A stretch of 64,000 nt of DNA. Origin: Pseudomonas abyssi. Its GTDB lineage: Bacteria; Pseudomonadota; Gammaproteobacteria; Pseudomonadales; Pseudomonadaceae. The notes below the pieces were generated by a model, which was not told the origin of the DNA, ran no database searches, and worked only from the letters and a program-made list of their open reading frames with translations. Shown here in pieces: positions 46,199-54,814 of the stretch. Made by a program: the position numbers and the translations under genes. Position 1 is the first letter of the stretch. The number at the start of each line of letters is the position of its first letter. The DNA lies in the NCBI RefSeq assembly GCF_002307495.1, contig NZ_NTMR01000027.1:1-64000 (forward strand), in the 5' to 3' direction.

Positions 46199-47770
46199 CT
46201 ACTCTGCCAAACGCGGCATGTTGACGAAAAAGCGCGTGCCCTGATCAGAGGAAACAAAGCCAATCTGCCCGCCCATCTGCTCAACCAACCCCCGCGTGAT
46301 TGCCAGACCCAGGCCGGTACCACCGCTGCGCCGCCGGCTGGAGCCGTCGGCCTGGGTGAAACGGTCGAAGACCCGATCGTAAAAGGCAGTCGGGATACCC
46401 TCGCCCTGATCGGTGACGCTGATACACCAGAGATCCTGCTGCTCGTCGGCCACCACGCTGATACCGACGTCACCACCTTGCGGAGAGAATTTGACGGCGT
46501 TGGACAGCAAATTGTCCATGACCTGCTTGAAGCGGGTCGGGTCAGCCATGATGCGTGCCTGCGGGTGCGGGTTGAGGTAGCGCCAGCGCACCTGACGCTG
46601 CTCCGCGTAGCCCTGGTTTTCCTGCATGGCGGCATGCAGCAGCGTGTCGAGGTTCTCCGGCTGCACATTAAGCTGCATCTGACCGGCGACCAGCTTGTCG
46701 ATATCCAGCAGGTCATTGATCAGTCGGAGCAGGTGTTCAGCGTTACGCATCGCCACCTCCACCAGATGCTGTCCGCGATCGGGCAGCGGCCCAAGGGCGC
46801 CCCCGCGCAGCAGGCCCAGGGTCCCCAAAATGCTGGTCAGCGGTGTGCGCAGCTCATGGCTGATCGTCGAGACAAACTCGCTCTTCAGGCGCTCGTTCTC
46901 GGCCCGCGCGGCGTCGCGGTCGCGCTGCTGGCGAATGGCGTTACTCCGGGTGTAACCGATCAACAACAGCACCACCAGCAGCGCCCCGTAGAGCACGCCG
47001 CGAGGCGCACCACTGCCGGCCTGAGGCGTGCGGTATTGCACCTGCAGCTGCCAGACCACGCCAGGCAACTCAATGTCCAGCACCGCTGCGGGTCGCTCAG
47101 GCACCGGCGGTGTCCCCCAGATAACCCGAGGCTCGCCCCCTGCCTGGACGCGCAGCAGCCGGATACGCAAATCCTGCCAGCGTTGCTCGCTATCCAGCAT
47201 GCCCAGCAGCCGGTCTGCATCCATGACGGTACTGACCAGCCCCCAGTAACGCCGGTTGATATAGACGGGCTCACGATAGATCAGGCCATTTCCACCCTGC
47301 AGCAGCGTCAACGGACCATCCAGCACCGGCTGTGCCGACGCCATCATGCGCTCGACCGCAGCCCACTGCGGTGGCGAGCTGGTGTAGTCAAAGCCGAGCG
47401 CGGCCTCGTTGCCCTGCAGCGGGTAGATAAGCTCAATGCGGTTGTCCGGCGCCACACCGATATTGCGCACATCGCTGGTACCCGTCAGCATGCTGGCCAT
47501 CCACAAGCGTATGCGCCGAGGGTCGTCCAGCCCATGCTGGCTCTGCAGATAGGAAACCAGCCCTCGACTCAGATAAATGCTCTGGTTGAGCCGCGTTTCC
47601 AGGCTGCTGCGCACGTCGGCAGCGCGGGTCACCAGCGCGTGCTCTATGCCCTGTCGCTCAATCCGCGCCAGCTCGCGTACGGCGACCTCAATCGCCGCCG
47701 CGCCCAGCAGCAGTAACACCGCCAGGGTCAGCAACAGGCCACGACATGCACGCAGCAACTCCCGATTCAT
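46199..47770 (-). CDS. CHASE-domain sensor histidine kinase
   Basis: 523 aa. One transmembrane helix (about 10-30), a periplasmic CHASE domain (RLNQSIYLSRGLVSYLQS; YPLQGNEAALGFDY), a second helix near 280, then a kinase core with H in STISHELRTPLTSIL, N box MDNLLSNAVKFSP, DQGEGIP and GGTGLGLAITRGL. It has no receiver domain and no adjacent response regulator, so it is an orphan kinase. The ligand is unknown; CHASE domains often bind small molecules. Confidence 0.88.
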   Translation of the reverse strand: MNRELLRACRGLLLTLAVLLLLGAAAIEVAVRELARIERQGIEHALVTRAADVRSSLETRLNQSIYLSRGLVSYLQSQHGLDDPRRIRLWMASMLTGTSDVRNIGVAPDNRIELIYPLQGNEAALGFDYTSSPPQWAAVERMMASAQPVLDGPLTLLQGGNGLIYREPVYINRRYWGLVSTVMDADRLLGMLDSEQRWQDLRIRLLRVQAGGEPRVIWGTPPVPERPAAVLDIELPGVVWQLQVQYRTPQAGSGAPRGVLYGALLVVLLLIGYTRSNAIRQQRDRDAARAENERLKSEFVSTISHELRTPLTSILGTLGLLRGGALGPLPDRGQHLVEVAMRNAEHLLRLINDLLDIDKLVAGQMQLNVQPENLDTLLHAAMQENQGYAEQRQVRWRYLNPHPQARIMADPTRFKQVMDNLLSNAVKFSPQGGDVGISVVADEQQDLWCISVTDQGEGIPTAFYDRVFDRFTQADGSSRRRSGGTGLGLAITRGLVEQMGGQIGFVSSDQGTRFFVNMPRLAE

Positions 47771-47824
47771 TCACTCCCTCCCCGTCGCGACAGCCCTATC
47801 AGTCAAGGCATGACCTGATCGCCC

Positions 47825-48838
47825 CTACTCTATACCCAAAGCGGGCGCCTTCCCATGCAGGCGCCGCCATTGCAGTGGCGTCGTTCCAGACCAGCGTCGC
47901 CAGGCGCGATTGAAGGCGCTCTGCTCGCTGTAACCGAGTAACAGGGCAATTTCACCCAGCTGCAGGCCGCTATCGGCCAGATACGTCTGCGCCAGCTGCT
48001 GGCGGGTGCGCTCGAGTAGCTGCCGCCAGCTTAGTCCACGTCGCTGCAAGCGTCGTTGCACGCTGCGTACCGACAGGTGCAGGTCAGCGGCCAGCTGCAC
48101 CAGGTTGACCTCGCCCTCCGGCAGACGTCGCACCAGTGCCTGCTGCAGGGCGCGATCCAGCGCATCAGCCGCTGGCAACGCCAGCAACAGCGCCTTGGCC
48201 TGCTGTTCCAGCAGGGCGCGCATGGCCAGATCGGTGTGTGCCAACGGCAACGCCAGCAGCGCCGCCGGCAACATCACAGCGGTGCAGCGCTGCGCGAAGG
48301 CGACCGCACAACCGAAGTGCACGGCGGCAGCCTGCTGCTGCGCAGCGTTCGCCGCAAAGGCAAAACACACCTGCTGCAAGCGGGCCTGCGGCAGCAAGCG
48401 CTGCAACATGCTCCAAAGCGCAGCAATCGCCACCGTATCGGCCAACGGACCGGTGGAGGCCGTCCCCGGCCAGCGCATGACCAGCAGCGAATCCTCCAGC
48501 GTCACGCTGACCAGTTGCTCACCGTAGAACAGTTGCTCGTAGCGCTGATAGGCCTGCAGCGCCTCGGCGAGCGTCGCGCTCGCCAGGCTGAGATACCCGA
48601 GCAGGCCGGCGTGTCGTGGCTGCGCGCAGGCGCCGATCTGCAGCGCGGGGGCGGCCTCCTGCGGGACCAGCTGTACGGCTTCGGCCAGCATTTGCTGCCA
48701 GAGCAGCATGGGCACGGGTTCATCCGGGCGGCGACTGTCCAGCCGCAAACGCAAGTCCGGCGCAACCAGCTGACGCTGGTCCAGCCAGTCACTCAGCAAC
48801 TGGGTCCAGGCACCGGTCACCCGTACAGGAGTAGCCAT
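47825..48838 (-). CDS. AraC-family regulator (OruR/ArgR-like N-terminal type)
   Basis: 337 aa. The N-terminal half is the arabinose-binding-like domain found in OruR/GadX relatives (ALQIGACAQPRHAGLLGYLSLAS). The C-terminal double helix-turn-helix is clear (VNLVQLAADLHLSVRSVQRRL; EIALLLGYSEQSAFNRAWRRW). It is divergent from the fatty acid hydroxylase gene (109 bp) and is its likely regulator; this is inferred from position. Confidence 0.87.
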   Translation of the reverse strand: MATPVRVTGAWTQLLSDWLDQRQLVAPDLRLRLDSRRPDEPVPMLLWQQMLAEAVQLVPQEAAPALQIGACAQPRHAGLLGYLSLASATLAEALQAYQRYEQLFYGEQLVSVTLEDSLLVMRWPGTASTGPLADTVAIAALWSMLQRLLPQARLQQVCFAFAANAAQQQAAAVHFGCAVAFAQRCTAVMLPAALLALPLAHTDLAMRALLEQQAKALLLALPAADALDRALQQALVRRLPEGEVNLVQLAADLHLSVRSVQRRLQRRGLSWRQLLERTRQQLAQTYLADSGLQLGEIALLLGYSEQSAFNRAWRRWSGTTPLQWRRLHGKAPALGIE

Positions 48839-48946
48839 CGCATCCTCACTAATTGGCGTATTTGGTCAAAAATGCGGCATCTACTGTCAATAGGCAAGCC
48901 CCAGAGCTGGGGCAGGATAGCCGTCATAACAACAACGGAGCAGACC

Positions 48947-49879
48947 ATGGACAGCCTGAGCAACCTGTTCTCTCGCGTGATTGCCGACAGCGGATTGCAC
49001 ACATTGACTGACAGCCTGCCCGCTTGGTTGGCGCTGGATGAGCGCCAGCTGATCTTCGTGCTGGCGACACCCGTGTTCATCGGCGTATTCATCTGGGAGT
49101 ATCTGAAGATCCGCCATGACCACCGCCTGGTAGATACCCGCGAGTCGCTGCGCAACTTCATGCTGGGCGCGGGCTATCAGACCACCGAGCTGCTGTTTGC
49201 CGGGCTGATCGCGTTTCCGCTGCATGCGCTGGCCTATCAACACCGGCTGTTCGACATCCCGCTGACGCTGACGAGCGCGCTGGCGCTCTGGGTGCTGACC
49301 GATCTGTGTTTCTACTGGATGCATCGCAGCTCGCATCGGGTGCGCTGGTTCTGGGCCGCCCATGTGACCCACCACTCCAGTGAGCGCATGAACTTCTCGA
49401 CCGCCATGCGCCAAAACGCCACCAACATCTTCAACGGCGGCTGGCTGTTCTATGTGCCGCTGTCGCTGCTGGGCTTCAACCCGGTATGGATTAGCGTGTG
49501 CTATGCCCTGTCACTGGTCTATCAGTTTTTCATCCACACCACACTGGTCGGCAAGCTGCACCCGGCGATCGAGTACCTGTTCAATACGCCAAACCACCAC
49601 CGGGTTCACCACGCCCGCAATCCGGGCTACATCGACACCAACTACGGCGGCGTTTTTATTGTCTTTGATCGACTGTTCGGCACCTTTACCAGCGAGCGCG
49701 CCGATCAACCGATCGACTATGGCATCACCCGCCCGGTCTACAGCAATAGTCTGCTGCTGAACTGGCTGCACGAATATCGCGACATTGCCCGCGACATGCG
49801 CCAACCGGGGCCCCTCGGCCAGAGATTGCAGCATCTGTGGCGACCACCGGAATGGGAGCGCCCGCACGACAAGGACTGA
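48947..49879 (+). CDS. Sterol desaturase / fatty acid hydroxylase family membrane protein
   Basis: 310 aa. Several transmembrane helices and the di-iron histidine boxes HRSSHR, HVTHHSSE and NHHRVHHAR. Typical substrates are lipid acyl chains or sterols; the substrate here is unknown. I choose ATG 48947 (MDSLSNLF) with a GGAG upstream; a long frame back to 48056 is only a shadow of the AraC gene. Confidence 0.88.
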   Translation: MDSLSNLFSRVIADSGLHTLTDSLPAWLALDERQLIFVLATPVFIGVFIWEYLKIRHDHRLVDTRESLRNFMLGAGYQTTELLFAGLIAFPLHALAYQHRLFDIPLTLTSALALWVLTDLCFYWMHRSSHRVRWFWAAHVTHHSSERMNFSTAMRQNATNIFNGGWLFYVPLSLLGFNPVWISVCYALSLVYQFFIHTTLVGKLHPAIEYLFNTPNHHRVHHARNPGYIDTNYGGVFIVFDRLFGTFTSERADQPIDYGITRPVYSNSLLLNWLHEYRDIARDMRQPGPLGQRLQHLWRPPEWERPHDKD

Positions 49880-49905
49880 CCGCAGACGCGGTATACTCCG
49901 CGGCC

Positions 49906-50615
49906 ATGAAACTCGACCGCTTCATTGCCAACCATACGCCCCACAGTCGGCAGGCAGCCCGCCTGCTGGTCGCCAGCGGCCGGGTAACCGTTGCCGGGGA
50001 GCGCGTTTGCGATCCGCGCTTTGACGTCGATCAGTTCGTCGCCATCCGTCTGGACGGGGCACTGCTGCAAGATCGACCCGCGCTGTTCTACATGCTGCAC
50101 AAGCCTGTCGGCTTTCTGAGTGCGACCAGGGATCTGCAGCACCGCACGGTGCTTGAGCTGTTTGCGCCCGAACTGCGTGAGCAGCTGCACATCGGCGGCC
50201 GCCTGGACCGCGGCTCCAGCGGTTTGCTGATGCTGACCAACGACGGCAGTTGGTCGCGGCGCCTGACCGAGCCGAAGATCAAGCTACCCAAGACCTACCA
50301 GGTAACCACCCTGCGGCCGATCAGCAGTGAGACAGCCGAACGTTTTGCCCCGGGATATATATGACCACCGAGCAGCTGACCACCTCACCCGCGCAGCTGC
50401 AGCAACTGGGTGAATGCACGTGCCGGCTGACCATCTACGAAGGCCGCTATCACCAGATCAAGCGCATGTTCCACGCCGTCGGCAATCAGGTGGTGTCACT
50501 GCACCGCGAAAGCATGGGCGCAATTCAGCTCGACCCGGCTTTAGCACCGGGGCACTACCGCGCGCTGACCGCTGCCGAGATTGCCTCGGTTGATCAGGTT
50601 TCCAGATCCTCGTAG
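49906..50615 (+). pseudogene. rsuA: RsuA-family rRNA pseudouridine synthase with frameshift
   Basis: N-terminal S4 domain (MKLDRFIANHTPHSRQAARLLV) and catalytic core with the active aspartate in GGRLDRGSSGLLMLTNDG. The frame stops at 50364, but the next frame from 50361 continues as expected: QLQQLGECTCRLTIYEGRYHQIKRMF. Restoring one G to the GGG run near 50352-50354 rebuilds one ORF of 236 aa, the normal RsuA length. It is either a true lesion or a base-call error. If whole, it would modify U516 of 16S rRNA. Confidence 0.78.
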
Positions 50616-50962
50616 CAGTCGGGCTCAAAGCGCGGCGTGCAGATCGCCAGAAACACCAGCGGCTCCGTCCCGATACATCGAATACGCTGCGCGCATCCGG
50701 CCGGGATCACGACCACGTCCCCCGCCGCGACCCGTTGCGGCGCCTGCCGAGCCAGCTCCACCAGCCCCTCGCCCGCCTCAATCAGGTAGCGCTCGACGAC
50801 CTTGTGCAGCCGATGCCAGCGCGTCTGGCCACCCAGCGGCAGGCGCGCCCGGGCAACCGACATCAGCGGGTCGTCCATGTCATTGGATAACTCGTGGATA
50901 TAGCAGCCCTCTTCAAAGTAATACTCTTCAGACGGGTCAAATCGGCGAATCAACGGGTTCAT
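50594..50962 (-). CDS. Cupin-domain protein
   Basis: 122 aa. A single cupin barrel: RWHRLHKVVERYLIEAGEGLVEL then GDVVVIPAGCAQRIRCIG. Likely a small-molecule-binding or isomerase-like protein of unknown role. It starts within the thpR stop (TGATG), with GGAGA upstream. Its end overlaps the rsuA-type gene by 22 bp. Confidence 0.83.
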   Translation of the reverse strand: MNPLIRRFDPSEEYYFEEGCYIHELSNDMDDPLMSVARARLPLGGQTRWHRLHKVVERYLIEAGEGLVELARQAPQRVAAGDVVVIPAGCAQRIRCIGTEPLVFLAICTPRFEPDCYEDLET

Positions 50963-51495
50963 CAAATCTCCAACGGATAACGCGCCAGCACCGAGTAACG
51001 GGAGCCGCCCTGCCCCGCCTCGCTGGCAAACAGGCACACCGCTGAAACCAGCCAGGGCGCCAGTCGCAGGCCGCGCTGGGCCAACAGAAACGGCTGCAAC
51101 GAGGCGCACTCCGAGCCACAGCGGGCGAGCGTGACATGGGGGACAAACGGCTGTGGATCCACCGCGCACCAGGGCAGGATCAGCGGGTCAACCTGCTCAC
51201 GCAGTGCCTGCAACGGCGCCGGTGCCACAACGCCGGCCCACAGGATGCGGGGTCTTTGCGGGGAGCCAAAATACCCCACGCCACCTATCTGCAGCTCGAA
51301 CGCGGGTGCCTGCAGCGCCGATAGCGCCGCGGCCAGGTGCTCGGCCTGCTCCTCACCCAACTCGCCGATAAAGCGCACGGTCAGGTGCAACTGCGCCGCA
51401 GATTGCCAGCGCAGACCCGGACCCGGCTCAGCAAGTGCCAGCAAAGCCTGAGCTTGCGCAGCAGGCAGTTCAAGCCCGATAAACAGTCTTGGCAT
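50962..51495 (-). CDS. thpR: RNA 2',3'-cyclic phosphodiesterase (2'-5' RNA ligase)
   Basis: 177 aa of the 2H phosphoesterase family. Both catalytic motifs are visible: HLTVRF near residue 40 and HVTLAR near 125. It opens 2',3'-cyclic phosphates on RNA. ATG 51495 begins MPRLFIGLELP with GAGAGGGG upstream; the ORF from 51558 is too long. It overlaps the AraC gene by 26 bp and the cupin gene by 1 bp, so the three form one unit. Confidence 0.9.
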   Translation of the reverse strand: MPRLFIGLELPAAQAQALLALAEPGPGLRWQSAAQLHLTVRFIGELGEEQAEHLAAALSALQAPAFELQIGGVGYFGSPQRPRILWAGVVAPAPLQALREQVDPLILPWCAVDPQPFVPHVTLARCGSECASLQPFLLAQRGLRLAPWLVSAVCLFASEAGQGGSRYSVLARYPLEI

Positions 51496-52363
51496 CGCCC
51501 CTCTCTGCATCGTGATAGCGGGCCTGCGCGCGGCGCAGGTACTGGCCAGGGGGCACACCGACTACCGCTTTGAAATCATGACTGAAGTGCGCCTGATCGG
51601 CATAGCCCGCCAGATACGCGATCTCGACCAGCGGATCGGGTTCACACTGCTTCAACAGCTCACGACTGTAAGCGACCCGGTGCAGGCGACTGTACTGTTT
51701 GGCGGTCAGCCCGAGATAGCGCTTGCACAGCCGCTCCAGTTGACGCTGGCCCAGCCCGCTCTGGGCCAACACCTCGGGCAGCGGCTGCATCCCCCGACTT
51801 ACGCGCAGCAGCTCCAGCGCCCTCGGCAGGGCATCGGCAACCCCGCCACCGGTTGCCAACGCCTTGCCCAGCGCCACCTCCAGCAGGCGCACGCGCTCGG
51901 ACATGTCCCCCGCCGCCAGCAGTTGCTCCGTCACTGTCGCCAAGTCGAAACGCAGGTATTGAGCGCATTCGAGCCCCATCAGCTCGCCGGCAAACTCACT
52001 GGCGGCAGCACGCCAGAACGCGGCGCCCATGCCCGGGCGAAAGCGCGCTGCAAACACCTGCACGCCAGGCTCCAACGCCAATGCGCCGGACTGCGCGGCC
52101 GCCGGGTTGAAGATAACCCCTTGCCGCGCCGGCTGCGCATCGACGCTCAAACGTCCTTGCAGCTGGAACAGCAGGGAGGAGCCACCGTCCGGGTGCAACA
52201 ACTCCCGGTGCTCCGAACCATGGGCGGCCGGCAACGACAGCTCCCAGTAGTGCTGCACATAGGGTGCCAGTGCCGGAGCAGGCGGCAGTTGCCGATAGCC
52301 GAAGCCCAGCAGACTGCGTTGCCAGGCGGGCGGGCCGGGCGGCTGAAGAGAAAGGGAGGTCAT
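51470..52363 (-). CDS. AraC-family transcriptional regulator
   Basis: 297 aa. N-terminal cupin-like sensor (LAPYVQHYWELSLP; DGGSSLLFQLQGRL) and C-terminal helix-turn-helix (VLAQSGLGQRQLERLCKRYLG; LVEIAYLAGYADQAHFSHDF). ATG 52363 has a GGGAGG site. It is divergent from the AhpD-like gene, 105 bp away, which may be its target. Confidence 0.88.
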   Translation of the reverse strand: MTSLSLQPPGPPAWQRSLLGFGYRQLPPAPALAPYVQHYWELSLPAAHGSEHRELLHPDGGSSLLFQLQGRLSVDAQPARQGVIFNPAAAQSGALALEPGVQVFAARFRPGMGAAFWRAAASEFAGELMGLECAQYLRFDLATVTEQLLAAGDMSERVRLLEVALGKALATGGGVADALPRALELLRVSRGMQPLPEVLAQSGLGQRQLERLCKRYLGLTAKQYSRLHRVAYSRELLKQCEPDPLVEIAYLAGYADQAHFSHDFKAVVGVPPGQYLRRAQARYHDAERGDAKTVYRA

Positions 52364-52468
52364 CACCGCAGAATAGCAAAGCGCCGCCCGGCGCAGGTCG
52401 GAAATATACAATACGGTCCGCGCGGACACGGATAGATTGGACTCCCATTCAACCGCTGGAGAGACACA

Positions 52469-52930
52469 ATGCGAGTCGACTACTTCACCGCTGCACCAGG
52501 CGTAGCCCGCGCCATGATCGGCCTGGAAGGCTACCTGAACAAGGAGGCCACGGGCGACGACAAATTGCCCAAACGCTTGCTTGAACTGGTCAAGATCCGC
52601 GCCTCCCAACTCAATCAGTGCGCCTATTGCCTGGACATGCACACCAAGGACGCACGCGCGCTCGGCGAAACAGAGCAACGCCTCTACGCCCTCAGCGCCT
52701 GGCGCGAAACCCCGTTCTTTGATCCGCGCGAGCGCGCGGCCCTGAGCTGGACCGAGGCGCTGACCCGGCTGGAACCTGGCACAGTGACAGAGGCCCTGTT
52801 CGAGCAGGTGCATGCCCAATTCAATGATCGCGAACTCAGCGACCTGACCCTGGCCATCTGCGCCATCAATGCCTGGAACCGCTTCGGCGTCGCCTTCGAG
52901 CCAGAAGTGGGCAGCTATTCCCCTACCTGA
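52469..52930 (+). CDS. Carboxymuconolactone decarboxylase / AhpD-like protein
   Basis: 153 aa. The AhpD-type core is ELVKIRASQLNQCAYCLDMHTKDARALGE, with the C-x2-C-x3-H redox/acid motif intact. Such proteins act as peroxidase partners or hydrolases; the substrate is unknown. It lies between a divergent AraC gene and a MarR gene on the same strand. Confidence 0.9.
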   Translation: MRVDYFTAAPGVARAMIGLEGYLNKEATGDDKLPKRLLELVKIRASQLNQCAYCLDMHTKDARALGETEQRLYALSAWRETPFFDPRERAALSWTEALTRLEPGTVTEALFEQVHAQFNDRELSDLTLAICAINAWNRFGVAFEPEVGSYSPT

Positions 52931-52952
52931 CCTGCGCCTGCGGGCAAACTGA

Positions 52953-52995
52953 TTGACAGTGTCAACCAAAACAACTTATGGTTGACACTGTCAAC
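52953..52995 (+). promoter_or_regulatory. Nested palindromic operators before the MarR gene
   Basis: TTGACA-G-TGTCAA (52953-52965) and GTTGACA-C-TGTCAAC (52981-52995) are two separate palindromes. Together they also form a perfect 15-bp inverted repeat with a 12-base loop (52953-52967 / 52980-52994). The first TTGACA can serve as a -35, with TATGGT (52977-52982) as -10, so a repressor bound at the second copy would block the start site. Confidence 0.75.
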
Positions 52996-53013
52996 TTATT
53001 AGAGCCCTCACCA

Positions 53014-53457
53014 ATGCAGCGCCCCTCCCTCAGCCATGCCCTGCAGCAAGTCGCTCACGCCTACCGCGGCCACATGGCGCAAACCATTCGCCAAGCCGAC
53101 TTGCCTCTACCCGGCACCCATGTTCGCGCACTCAAGGCCGTCTGCTACATGGAAGGCTGCACCGCCCAGCGCATTGCCCAGCGCATGCGCCGCGACAAGG
53201 CGCAGATCACCCGCGTGCTGAACGACCTGCTCGACAGCGGTCTGATTCTCAAGGCGTGTAACCCGGCCGACAAACGCAGCCAGATACTGCATCCGACGTC
53301 CGCAGGCGAGATGATGATGCAGCGCATTCAGGCGCTTGAGCAGCAGACGCTGACACGTATGACCCGTGACCTGACCCAAGAAGAGGTCGAGCACTTTATC
53401 CGCATTGCCTGGCATATGACCCAGAACCTGGAAGGCGACCTGCCACCAGACAACTGA
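53014..53457 (+). CDS. MarR-family transcriptional regulator
   Basis: 147 aa. Winged helix-turn-helix with CTAQRIAQRMRRDKAQITRVL and the wing region LILKACNPADKRSQILHPT. I choose ATG 53014 because the ATG at 52978 would sit on the palindromic operator and near the promoter. The operators make autoregulation likely. The siderophore-interacting protein gene follows after 14 bp. Confidence 0.87.
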   Translation: MQRPSLSHALQQVAHAYRGHMAQTIRQADLPLPGTHVRALKAVCYMEGCTAQRIAQRMRRDKAQITRVLNDLLDSGLILKACNPADKRSQILHPTSAGEMMMQRIQALEQQTLTRMTRDLTQEEVEHFIRIAWHMTQNLEGDLPPDN

Positions 53458-53471
53458 TTGGAGACTGAACC

Positions 53472-54227
53472 ATGGCCAGACCTACACCACGCACCCTGCA
53501 CGTCATCGGCAAACAGCCGATCAGTCGCAACATGTTGCGCGTGACCCTCGGCGGCGACGGCATGCACGCCTTCCCGGATGACCAGGCCGGGGCCTATATC
53601 AAGCTGATTTTCCCGGCCACTGCCGAGCAACCGCAGTTGATGCGCACCTACACGGTGCGCGCGCAACGCGAGCACGAGATCGATGTGGATTTTGTCCTGC
53701 ATGATGATGGCGGCCCTGCATCGCGCTGGGCCAGCGATTGCCAGCCTGGCGACAGCATACTGGTCGGCGGCCCGGGCCCACGCAAAGCGTTGCACGAGGG
53801 ACCCGACTGGTATCTCATCGCCGGTGACATGACCGCGCTGCCCGCCATCAGCGTCAACCTGGAGAACCTGCCGCAAGAGGCCCGCGGAGTGGCCGTACTG
53901 GAAATACTCGACGAGGCCGATATCCAACCACTGCGGCTACCCGCCGGTATCCAACTGATCTGGCTGGTGAATCCGCACCCCGGCAGTGACGACCACCCGC
54001 TGGTCGAGCGCATTCGCCAACTGGACTGGTCAGAAGGACGGGTTCAGGTCTGGGCTGCCTGCGAATTCGGCAGCATGCGCGCGCTGCGGCAGTTTCTGCG
54101 TGAAGAACGCAACGTAGCGCGCGGCGACCTCTATATTTCCAGCTACTGGAAAAACGGGGTCAGCGAGGATCAGCACAAGCTGGCCAAGCGCGCCGACGCC
54201 GAACAGGCCGATCAGCCCGCAGCATGA
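53472..54227 (+). CDS. Siderophore-interacting protein (ferric reductase, ViuB/SIP family)
   Basis: 251 aa. FAD-binding motif LMRTYTVRAQREHEIDVDFVL (with RTYTVR), then GDSILVGGPGPRKAL and WYLIAGDMTALPAIS, and the C-terminal EFGSMRALRQFLREE with YISSYWKNG. SIP reductases release iron from siderophores in the cytoplasm. It lies directly behind a MarR regulator, so it may answer to redox or ligand signals rather than Fur alone. Confidence 0.92.
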   Translation: MARPTPRTLHVIGKQPISRNMLRVTLGGDGMHAFPDDQAGAYIKLIFPATAEQPQLMRTYTVRAQREHEIDVDFVLHDDGGPASRWASDCQPGDSILVGGPGPRKALHEGPDWYLIAGDMTALPAISVNLENLPQEARGVAVLEILDEADIQPLRLPAGIQLIWLVNPHPGSDDHPLVERIRQLDWSEGRVQVWAACEFGSMRALRQFLREERNVARGDLYISSYWKNGVSEDQHKLAKRADAEQADQPAA

Positions 54228-54814
54228 CGCGCCAAGCGGTGTAGCAGCGCCTTGCGCACCGACGGCCATTCGCTATCGAGAATGGAAAACACCACGGTGT
54301 CGCGCCGCGCGCCGTCGGCTTCGATGCGGTGATTGCGTAGTACCCCATCCTGCTTGGCACCGAGGCGGGCGATCGCCGCACGCGAGCGATGATTGTGCCA
54401 ATGGGTACGAAGCTCGACAGCGATGCACTCCAACTGATCAAAAGCATGCTGCAGCAGGGCCAGCTTGCATTGGGTATTGAGCGCCGAGCGCTGATAGCGC
54501 TCGGCGTACCAGGTGTAGCCAATCTCCAGCCGACGGTGGGCGCTATCGGCGTTACACAGCCGCGTGGTTCCAACGACCTCACCGCTCTCGCGCTCAACAA
54601 CCACAAAGGGTAGCGCGCGGCCGGCGGCTTGTTCGCCCAGGGCGTAGTCGATGTACTCTGCGACACCCTGCGCATCCGGCACCTGGGTAAACCACAACTC
54701 CCACAGCCGGCCATCGCTGGCCGCAGCCACCAGCGCCTCAGCGTCCTCACGGCGCAAGGGCCTTAGCTCCGCTAGCTCGCTCTCCAGGGTGATCTCATGC
54801 AACCATTGGGTCAT
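54212..54814 (-). CDS. GNAT N-acetyltransferase (RimJ/RimL-like)
   Basis: 200 aa. LRPLRREDAEALVAAASDG, VVVERESGEVVGTTRLCNAD and EIGYTWYAERYQRSALNTQC match the RimJ/RimL-like GNAT group, with an acetyl-CoA-binding stretch. Target unknown. ATG 54814 overlaps the LysR stop by 4 bp (ATGA); the earlier TTG would add two residues. Its 3' end overlaps the SIP gene, convergent. Confidence 0.87.
   Translation of the reverse strand: MTQWLHEITLESELAELRPLRREDAEALVAAASDGRLWELWFTQVPDAQGVAEYIDYALGEQAAGRALPFVVVERESGEVVGTTRLCNADSAHRRLEIGYTWYAERYQRSALNTQCKLALLQHAFDQLECIAVELRTHWHNHRSRAAIARLGAKQDGVLRNHRIEADGARRDTVVFSILDSEWPSVRKALLHRLARHAAG

Noticed and set aside
45814-46716. 300-codon reading upstream of the YjbR-like gene
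   Set aside because: The first 176 codons are out of frame with the histidine kinase and have no family features; GTG 46188 gives a normal YjbR length.
48056-48946. Extended start of the fatty acid hydroxylase
   Set aside because: The extra ~300 codons are antisense to the AraC gene; the family N-terminus begins at 48947.
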